In this document: positions 1 to 5,244 of the stretch, in pieces
Layout: the number at the start of each line of letters is the position of its first letter
How positions within the stretch are numbered: the first letter of the stretch is position 1
Source: Candidatus Rokuibacteriota bacterium
GTDB taxonomy: Bacteria > Methylomirabilota > Methylomirabilia > Rokubacteriales > JACOUJ01
Direction: 5' to 3'
NCBI GenBank assembly: GCA_016177865.1
Contig: JACOUJ010000229.1
Span: 1 to 5,244 of the forward strand
Length of the DNA stretch: 5,244 nucleotides
Position numbers and translations under genes: made by a program
Notes under the pieces: generated by a model
What the model was told of the DNA's origin: nothing
Databases searched by the model: none
What the model saw: the letters and a program-made list of their open reading frames with translations, nothing else

Positions 1-183
1 TGAGGCGGGTCGGGCAAAGCCGGCGCTCGAATCGCCGCCTTGCATCTGGACCTTTTTGACCAGCCTGCACTGGGAACGGTGTTTTCCAGCAGCCCGCTAG
101 TGGCGTTCCAGGCCACATCCTGTTGGAGCGCGAGTTCAGTGATCGTTCCGGAGTGGAAGGTCATGTCGTCGGAGCCGCGCTGA
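1..183. other. Upstream stretch with no recognisable gene
   Basis: I can assign no gene to this stretch. The plus frame that shares purL's phase is open from 4 to a TGA at 181-183, which touches the purL ATG, but it begins right after a TGA at 1-3. A second plus frame is open from 60 to a TAA at 204-206 inside purL. The minus strand is open from an ATG at 164-162 to the window edge. None of the three translations resembles PurQ, PurS or another family I recognise, and open runs of about 50 codons are expected by chance in GC-rich DNA. By hand count, about 73% of codons in the first frame end in G or C, against about 58% in the second. The first frame, or its antisense, is therefore slightly more coding-like. 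No convincing promoter, riboswitch or terminator was found. Confidence 0.5.
171..174 (+). promoter_or_regulatory. Ribosome binding site of purL
   Basis: GGAG lies 9 nt upstream of the ATG at 184, a normal Shine-Dalgarno distance. It supports this ATG as the purL start, and the next in-frame residues already align with the N-terminus of PurL proteins. A second GGAG at 150-153 stands 9 nt before another ATG (163-165). That ATG opens only a six-codon reading frame ending at 181-183. Confidence 0.55.
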
Positions 184-2415
184 ATGCCCGGGCACGTCGA
201 GCCTAAGGTCACGGTTGGCCTGGCCCTGACCCACGGGCTCAGTGCCAGCGAGTACCATCGGATCGTCGAGCTTCTCGGCCGCGAGCCCACCTACACAGAA
301 CTCGGTCTCTTCTCCGCGCTCTGGTCCGAGCACTGCTCGTACAAATCTTCCCGTGTCCATCTCCGCCGGCTGCCGACTGAGGGGCCGCGGGTTCTCCAGG
401 GGCCTGGCGAGAACGCCGGAGTGGTAGACCTGGGCGAAGGGCTGGCCCTGGTCCTGAAGGTGGAGAGCCATAACCACCCCTCCTTTATCGAGCCGTTCCA
501 GGGCGCGGCGACAGGGGTGGGGGGAATCCTCAGGGACATTTTCACGATGGGCGCGCGCCCCATCGCCATTCTGGACTCCCTCCGATTCGGCCCGCCGACA
601 GATGACAAGAGTCGGTATCTTTTGGGGGGAGTGGTTTCCGGAATCAGTTTCTACGGGAATTGCATCGGGATCCCCACGGTTGGCGGCGAGATCGTTTTCG
701 CTGAGGAGTACCGACAGAATCCTCTGGTGAATGTCCTCTGCGTCGGAGTCGTCAGGCGAGACCGTCTCTTCCGGGCCCGGGCCGAAGGCATCGGGAATAG
801 TGTGGTCTACGTGGGTTCCAAGACGGGGCGGGATGGGATCCATGGCGCCACGATGGCCTCAGAATCCTTCGACCAGAGTTCCGAGGAGCGACGCCCGACG
901 GTTCAGGTGGGCGATCCGTTCACGGAGAAGCTCTTGCTCGAGGCCTGTCTCGAAGCCCTGGCCTCGGGGGCGGTGGTCGGGCTCCAGGACATGGGCGCGG
1001 CAGGGCTTGCCTGTTGCGCGGCAGAGATGCCGTCCCGTGCGGGGACCGGGATCGAGGTGGACCTCTCGAGGGTGCCTGCCCGTGAGGCCGGCATGACCCC
1101 GTACGAGCTCTTCCTCTCCGAGTCCCAAGAGCGAATGCTCCTGGTTGTGGCGAAAGGTCGCGAGGCCGAGGTCGAGAAGATCTTCGCCAAATGGGAGTTG
1201 GACGCTATGCCGATTGGGAAGGTAACGGGGGATGGACTTCTTCGCGCCTTCATGGACGGCCGGCTCGTGGCCGAAGTCCCGGTGCGGGCCCTGACCGACG
1301 AGGCGCCAGTCTACGAGCGGTCGATCGAGCGCCCCGCCTGGCTCGACGACCTCCAGTCATTTGATCCCGCGTCTCTTCCCGAACCGACGGATCCCGGCCG
1401 GGTCTTGCTCGACCTCCTGGCCTCTCCCACGATCGCCTCAAAAGAGTGGGTCTATCGGCAGTATGATCAAATGGTCGGGCTCAACACCCTGGTCTGCCCC
1501 GGTTCTGACGCAGCCATACTTCGAATCAAAGGAACCAGCAAGGCTATCGCGGTGACGACGGACGGCAATGGTCGTGCCTGCTATCTGGACCCGTTTGTCG
1601 GCTCGGCACAGGCCGTGGCGGAGGCGGCGCGAAACCTGGCCTGCGCCGGCGCCCGTCCGCTGGCCGTCACCGACTGCCTCAACTTTGCTTCTCCCGAGCG
1701 CCCGGAGGTCATGTGGCAGTTCGCCCAGGCTGTGGACGGGATTGCCTCGGCCTGCCGGGCCTTTGAAATTCCTGTGGTGAGCGGAAACGTCTCCTTCTAC
1801 AATGAAACCTCAGGGGCGGGGATCTATCCGACCCCACTGATCGGAATGGCCGGCCTTCTGGAAGACGCCGCCTGGGCGACCACGCAGTGGGTCAAGGCGG
1901 AGGGAGACCTCCTCGTCCTCCTGGGAGATCCCGGCGGATCGTTGGGTGGAAGCGAGTACTTGGAGCTGACACAGAAGAAGGTGGCCGGGCGGCTCCACGC
2001 TCTGGACCTCTCGCGTGAGCGCGCGGTTCAGTCCGCCTGTCTGGCAGCCATCGAGGCAGGCGTCGTTGGGGCGGCTCACGACTGCGCCGAGGGAGGGTTG
2101 GCCGTTGCCCTGGCCGAGATGTGCGTCGCTGGCCCTGAGTCCCTGGGGGTCGAAATCCACCTCACCGGGGTAGGCCGCCTTGATACCCTGCTCTTCGGTG
2201 AGGCGCCGGCACGAATTGTGCTTTCGGTAAGTGAGGAGGGGCTTCTCAAACTTCAACGGCTCCTCAGGGAGTGGCCGATCCCGTGGCAGGTCTTGGGGCG
2301 CATCGGAGGAGACCGCTTTCGACTCGACGTGAATGGGCGCGGCAGGGTGATTGATTGCACGGTAGGGGAACTTCGGGATGCGTGGCGATATGGGTTTTCG
2401 CGATTCATGGCGTAG
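184..2415 (+). CDS. purL: Phosphoribosylformylglycinamidine synthase subunit PurL (small type)
   Basis: PurL is the ATP-dependent synthetase subunit of FGAM synthase, step 4 of purine synthesis. It converts FGAR, ATP and ammonia from glutamine to FGAM in the cytoplasm. At 743 residues it matches the small bacterial/archaeal type, which works in a complex with PurS and the glutaminase PurQ. It has no glutaminase domain of its own. The sequence shows the expected duplicated AIR-synthase-like fold. The N-terminal segment has EHCSYKSS at residues 49-56, including the His typical of the family active site. The first nucleotide/substrate-binding half has VESHNHPSF near 93-101 and the EPFQGAATGVGG region after it, then DMGAAGL at 269-275. 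The second half has SGNVSFYNET at 533-542 and AHDCAEGGLAVALAEM from 631. The frame is intact throughout. The start is set by GGAG at 171-174 and by homology. The last 38 nt overlap purF, which implies translational coupling. purS and purQ are not in view. Confidence 0.97.
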   Translation: MPGHVEPKVTVGLALTHGLSASEYHRIVELLGREPTYTELGLFSALWSEHCSYKSSRVHLRRLPTEGPRVLQGPGENAGVVDLGEGLALVLKVESHNHPSFIEPFQGAATGVGGILRDIFTMGARPIAILDSLRFGPPTDDKSRYLLGGVVSGISFYGNCIGIPTVGGEIVFAEEYRQNPLVNVLCVGVVRRDRLFRARAEGIGNSVVYVGSKTGRDGIHGATMASESFDQSSEERRPTVQVGDPFTEKLLLEACLEALASGAVVGLQDMGAAGLACCAAEMPSRAGTGIEVDLSRVPAREAGMTPYELFLSESQERMLLVVAKGREAEVEKIFAKWELDAMPIGKVTGDGLLRAFMDGRLVAEVPVRALTDEAPVYERSIERPAWLDDLQSFDPASLPEPTDPGRVLLDLLASPTIASKEWVYRQYDQMVGLNTLVCPGSDAAILRIKGTSKAIAVTTDGNGRACYLDPFVGSAQAVAEAARNLACAGARPLAVTDCLNFASPERPEVMWQFAQAVDGIASACRAFEIPVVSGNVSFYNETSGAGIYPTPLIGMAGLLEDAAWATTQWVKAEGDLLVLLGDPGGSLGGSEYLELTQKKVAGRLHALDLSRERAVQSACLAAIEAGVVGAAHDCAEGGLAVALAEMCVAGPESLGVEIHLTGVGRLDTLLFGEAPARIVLSVSEEGLLKLQRLLREWPIPWQVLGRIGGDRFRLDVNGRGRVIDCTVGELRDAWRYGFSRFMA
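2364..2370 (+). promoter_or_regulatory. Ribosome binding site of purF, inside purL
   Basis: AGGGGAA lies 7 nt before the ATG at 2378, within the purL coding sequence. It favours 2378 as the purF start over the in-frame ATG at 2390, which has only a poorer GGGA about 11 nt upstream. The choice changes only the length of the peptide ahead of the catalytic Cys (20 or 16 residues). Confidence 0.45.
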
Positions 2416-3714
2416 CGACGACAAGCTGAAGGACGAGTGCGGCGTCTTCGGGATCTGGAACCATCCCGAGGCAGCCAATCTTACCTATCTGGGCCTCTAC
2501 GCCCTCCAGCACCGAGGTCAAGAGTCAGCCGGGATCTGCGCGGCGGACAGAGGACAACTGCACGTCGAAAAGGCCATGGGGTGGGTGGCCGATGTCTTCA
2601 CGGGCGAGCGGCTCAGGCGCCTTCCAGGGTCGCTCGCGATCGGCCATGTCCGTTACTCGACCGCCGGCTCCTCATCGCTAAAGAACGCCCAACCAATCGT
2701 TGCCACCTTTGCAAAAGGGGCCATCGCCCTCGGCCACAACGGGAACCTGGTGAACGCCGAGCAGTTGAAGGCGGAGCTGGAGCGGGATGGAGCGATCTTT
2801 CAGTCCACGTCAGACTCCGCGTCCGGGACCCGTACGGCTTCCGCCCACTCTCTCTCGCCCAGTTGGGCGATGCGTGGATCCTGGCATCGGAGACGTGCGC
2901 GTTCGATCTCCTGGAGGCCCGGTTCGTCCGTGACGTGGAGCCGGGGGAAATTGTGCTCATCGACTCCCAGGGGGTTCGATCCCTCCGGCCATTTCCACAG
3001 ACAGCACCCGCCTTGTGCGTATTCGAGTATGTCTACTTCTCCCGCCCCGACTCGACGCTGTGGGGGAGGAATGTCCATCAGGCGCGGAAGGAGTTGGGGC
3101 GTCAGTTGGCGCGGGAACACCCCGTCGTGGCCGACCTCGTCATCGCTGTTCCCGACTCCGGGGTCGGGGCGGCCCTCGGCTTCTCCGAGGCGTCGGGGAT
3201 TCCGTACGATCTCGGGCTGATCCGCAACCATTATGTGGGGCGGACCTTCATCGAGCCGCGCCAGCAGATCCGCCACTTCGGGGTGAAGGTCAAGCTCAAC
3301 CCCATGCGGGAGACTTTGGAAGATCGCCGCGTCGTCGTCATCGACGACTCGATCGTTCGCGGGACCACGAGCCGGAAGATCGTCAGGATGATCCGCCAGG
3401 CAGGGGCCCGCGAAGTCCATGTCCGCATCTCCTCCCCCCCGATCCAGTGGCCGTGCTATTACGGGATTGATACCCCGACTCGGAAGGAGCTCATTGGCTC
3501 GACCCACAGGGTGGAGGAGATCCGCCGCTTCATCCAGGCTGACAGTCTGGGCTACCTCTCGCTGGAGGGGATGCTCAAGGCCAGCGGAAGCGATCCGAGC
3601 CGTTTCTGCCACGCCTGCTTCACCGGGGGCTACCGCGTCCCCTTCCGCCAGGATGACTCCTCGCAGCTCCCTCTGTTCGACGACGCGACCCCGCATGGAC
3701 CGTCTCACCTATAA
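2378..3714 (+). pseudogene. purF: Amidophosphoribosyltransferase PurF, broken by internal deletion and frameshift
   Basis: PurF makes 5-phosphoribosylamine from PRPP and glutamine, the committed first step of purine synthesis. The first part (2378-2815) encodes the Ntn-hydrolase glutaminase start. It has a 20-residue leader, then DECGVFG with nucleophile Cys21, HVRYST with Arg92, HNGN with Asn121/Gly122, and STSD ending at Asp146. The second part is read in the preceding frame (2827-3714). It begins DPYGFRPLS and holds the whole phosphoribosyltransferase domain, with the PRPP loop VVVIDDSIVRGTTS at 3331-3372. The Fe-S ligand cysteines of the Bacillus-type enzyme are at 3016, 3454, 3607 and 3616. 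About 45 residues expected between the two parts, counted against B. subtilis PurF, are represented by only 11 nt. Restoring them would give about 486 residues, normal for the family. As written, translation from 2378 leaves the PurF frame and stops at 3218-3220, giving a 280-residue product without the transferase domain. This is a pseudogene or a sequence error. The gene's identity is certain. Confidence 0.93.
2813..2829 (+). other. Deletion/frameshift junction within purF
   Basis: The codon for Asp of the STSD motif (2813-2815) is followed by only 11 nt before the codon for Asp of DPYGFRP (2827-2829). In B. subtilis PurF, as I recall its sequence, 45 residues (135 nt) separate these landmarks. 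The loss is therefore about 124 nt, give or take multiples of 3. It must leave remainder 1 on division by 3, because the frame moves back by one. The 11 nt read naturally as the right flank (an x-Arg-Val-Arg stretch before DPYG), which places the break close to 2815. No repeat is visible across the join. Confidence 0.85.
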
Positions 3715-4723
3715 GGCGTCAGGGGTCGATATCGCTGCTGGGAACGAAGCCGTCCGCCGGATCGCTCGTCTCGCCCGCTCGACCTTCCGTCCTGAAGTCC
3801 TCGGAGAGATTGGGTCCTTTGCGAACTTTGTCCGTGTCCCCGAAGGGTATCGTGATCCGGTGCTAGTGGCCTCGACCGATGGCGTGGGGACCAAGCTCAA
3901 GGTGGCGTTCCTCGCCGACCGCCATGACAGCGTCGGGATTGACCTTGTGGCCATGGGAGTGAATGATCTCCTGGTTCACGGGGCAGAGCCGTTCTTCTTC
4001 CTCGACTACCTCGCCACGGGGCAGGTCGTGCCCGAGAAGATCGAGGCCATTATCACCGGGATCGTGGAAGGATGTCACCAGGCCGGCTGCGCGCTGATCG
4101 GCGGAGAGACCGCGGAGATGCCGGATTTCTACGCGCCTGGCGAGTATGATTTGGCCGGCTTCGCCGTCGGGGTGGTCGAGCGGAGTCGGGTGATCGACGG
4201 GTCGGCGATCACGCCGGAGGACCATCTCGTGGGGCTTGTCTCATCAGGGCTCCACGCGAATGGCTACTCGCTGGCGAGAAAAGTTGTTTTCGAGCGATTG
4301 GGTCTCAAGGTGACGGATCACCTGGAGGCCTGCGGCCGGAGTGTCGCTGAGGAGATGCTTGCGCCCACCCGTATCTACGCCAAGCCGATTCTCGCGCTCT
4401 TGAAAGAACATCGTGTCAAGGGAATGGCTCACATTACCGGTGGCGGGATCAGCGAGAATCTGCCTCGAGTCCTCCCGAAAGGCTGCCGGGCCCGAGTCCG
4501 TCTTGGAAGCTGGCCGGTTCCGCCAATCTTTCGTCTGATCCAGAAGGAGGGAGGAGTGGAGGACGCCGAGATGCTCCGGACTTTTAATATGGGGATCGGG
4601 ATGATTCTGGTGGTCGAGGCCGCGGACGCTCGAGCGATCCGGGAGCGCTTGGCGGCGTTGGGCGAGTCGGTCTGGGAGATTGGCAACGTGATCCCGGGCG
4701 CGCACGGGATCGAGTATGCGTGA
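3695..4723 (+). CDS. purM: Phosphoribosylformylglycinamidine cyclo-ligase (AIR synthetase)
   Basis: PurM closes the imidazole ring of FGAM using ATP to give aminoimidazole ribonucleotide, step 5 of purine synthesis. It is a cytoplasmic enzyme, dimeric in the family. The 342-residue length is normal. The N-terminus reads YKASGVDIAAGN, the standard PurM opening. The ATP/substrate-binding motifs follow in order: STDGVGTKLK at 60-69, GVNDLLVHGAEP at 88-99, GGETAEMPDFY at 136-146, SSGLHANGYS at 183-192 and HITGGGISENLPR at 246-258. The reading frame stays open upstream of 3695, but that extension lies over purF and is not PurM-like, so the ATG at 3695 is chosen. It starts 20 nt before the purF stop and has no purine-rich ribosome binding site. 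Translation therefore probably depends on ribosomes finishing purF. Its stop overlaps the purN start by 8 nt. Confidence 0.97.
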   Translation: MDRLTYKASGVDIAAGNEAVRRIARLARSTFRPEVLGEIGSFANFVRVPEGYRDPVLVASTDGVGTKLKVAFLADRHDSVGIDLVAMGVNDLLVHGAEPFFFLDYLATGQVVPEKIEAIITGIVEGCHQAGCALIGGETAEMPDFYAPGEYDLAGFAVGVVERSRVIDGSAITPEDHLVGLVSSGLHANGYSLARKVVFERLGLKVTDHLEACGRSVAEEMLAPTRIYAKPILALLKEHRVKGMAHITGGGISENLPRVLPKGCRARVRLGSWPVPPIFRLIQKEGGVEDAEMLRTFNMGIGMILVVEAADARAIRERLAALGESVWEIGNVIPGAHGIEYA

Positions 4724-5244
4724 GACGCCGCTCCGTCTCGGTGTCTTGGCCTCAGGGCGCGGCTCGAACCTCCAGGCCATCATTGATGCCATCGAAGCCG
4801 GGCGCCTGAGCGCGAAGATCGAGGTGGTCTTGAGCGATCGGGCTCACGCCGAGGCCCTGGGCCGAGCTCGACGCCACGGCATCAAGGCGATCTTCGTGGA
4901 TCCCAAGGCCTGCGACGACCGAAATGTATTCGACAGCGCTCTCGTCAACATCCTCCAGGTGCAGCAGGTGGAGCTGGTCTGCCTGGCCGGGTTCATGCGG
5001 CTCCTGACCCCAACATTCCTCGCCGAGTTTCCCGGGCGGATCATGAATATCCACCCAGCGCTTCTCCCGGCGTTCCCCGGCCTCCATGCCCAGCGCCAGG
5101 CGCTCGAGCACGGGATTCGGGTCGCCGGCTGCACCGTCCACTTGGTGGACGAAGGGGTGGACACCGGGCCGATCGTCCTCCAGGCCGCGGTCCCTGCCTT
5201 CGACGACGACACCGAAGAGACGCTCTCTGCCCGGATCCTGGTCG
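4716..5244 (+). CDS. purN: Phosphoribosylglycinamide formyltransferase PurN, 3' end beyond window
   Basis: PurN transfers a formyl group from 10-formyltetrahydrofolate to GAR, giving FGAR, step 3 of purine synthesis. The 176 codons present cover most of a protein that is usually about 190-220 residues, and only the C-terminus is cut by the window edge. The phosphate/GAR-binding loop LASGRGSNLQAII is at residues 11-23 and LAGFMRLL at 90-97. The catalytic block NIHPALLPAFPGLHAQRQAL spans 111-130. By comparison with E. coli PurN, the catalytic triad is Asn111, His113 and Asp149, the last in DEGVDTGP. All three are present, so the enzyme should be active. The start ATG overlaps the purM stop (ATGCGTGA, 8 nt), which again points to coupled translation. 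No strong ribosome binding site is seen, only a short GAG-containing stretch just upstream. Confidence 0.96.
   Translation, partial: MRETPLRLGVLASGRGSNLQAIIDAIEAGRLSAKIEVVLSDRAHAEALGRARRHGIKAIFVDPKACDDRNVFDSALVNILQVQQVELVCLAGFMRLLTPTFLAEFPGRIMNIHPALLPAFPGLHAQRQALEHGIRVAGCTVHLVDEGVDTGPIVLQAAVPAFDDDTEETLSARILV

Noticed and set aside
21..37. tRNA T-arm-like hairpin (5-bp stem CGGCG/CGCCG with loop CTCGAAT)
   Set aside because: The loop resembles the T-loop, but the following bases do not form a plausible acceptor end or CCA, position 54 is C, and the 5' part would lie outside the window. It is probably a chance hairpin.
3..57. Possible rho-independent terminator (AGGCGG at 3-8 pairing with CCGCCT at 35-40, T-run at 53-57)
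   Set aside because: The stem is short, the loop is 26 nt, and the T-run starts 13 nt after the stem, which does not fit a classical terminator.
56..85. Possible sigma-70 promoter with TTGACC as the -35 box
   Set aside because: No acceptable -10 box is found about 17 nt downstream, where the sequence is close to TGTTTT.
136..843. Minus-strand open frame (235 codons) opposite the start of purL
   Set aside because: Its composition follows from the purL codons, it shows no recognisable domain, and there is no sign of independent coding.
1810..2478. Minus-strand open frame (222 codons) opposite the end of purL
   Set aside because: It is antisense to conserved PurL sequence with no recognisable family.
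2801..2835. Programmed ribosomal frameshift in purF
   Set aside because: There is no slippery heptamer, and about 45 conserved residues are physically absent. A frameshift alone could not restore the protein.
2816..3220. Continuation of the first purF frame past the junction, giving a 280-residue chimeric protein
   Set aside because: The residues after 2815 in this frame are Ser/Arg/Trp-rich and resemble no domain. The same DNA in the other frame is clearly PurF, so this is out-of-frame readthrough, not a new domain.
3419..3694. N-terminal extension of purM in the same frame
   Set aside because: It overlies the PurF Fe-S/transferase coding region. The translated extension is Arg/Ser/Pro-rich, and PurM homologs start at the equivalent of 3695.
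2800..3708. Long minus-strand open frame (302 codons) opposite purF
   Set aside because: It is antisense to conserved PurF coding sequence, its protein is not recognisable, and such frames are common in GC-rich genes.

Overview
The window is a GC-rich bacterial fragment holding the middle of a de novo purine (IMP) biosynthesis operon. Four genes lie on the plus strand in the classic order purL, purF, purM, purN. Codons end mostly in G or C. The proteins resemble small-type PurL, Fe-S-type PurF, and ordinary bacterial PurM and PurN. The sequence alone does not fix the taxon. A GC-rich lineage with a Bacillus-like purLFMN order is likely, for example an uncultivated soil or subsurface phylum or a deltaproteobacterium. 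No mobile element, CRISPR array, tRNA or rRNA is supported.

Layout: 1-183 is a short upstream stretch with no recognisable gene, ending in a TGA that directly abuts the purL start. purL (184-2415) is complete. purF starts inside the end of purL (38-nt overlap) and runs to 3714, but it is broken. About 120-130 nt of coding sequence are missing between 2815 and 2827, and the reading frame changes there. purM (3695-4723) starts inside the end of purF (20-nt overlap) and is complete. purN (4716 onward) overlaps purM by 8 nt and is cut off by the window end after 176 codons. Every junction between genes is an overlap, so the genes are almost certainly co-transcribed and translationally coupled.

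Pathway: PurF commits PRPP to the pathway by making phosphoribosylamine (step 1). PurN formylates GAR (step 3). PurL, with PurS and PurQ, converts FGAR to FGAM (step 4). PurM closes the imidazole ring to give AIR (step 5). PurD, PurS, PurQ and the later enzymes must be encoded elsewhere.

I see no novel system here. The most notable point is the internal deletion and frameshift in purF. It is either a sequencing or assembly error or a real loss of the first enzyme of the pathway.
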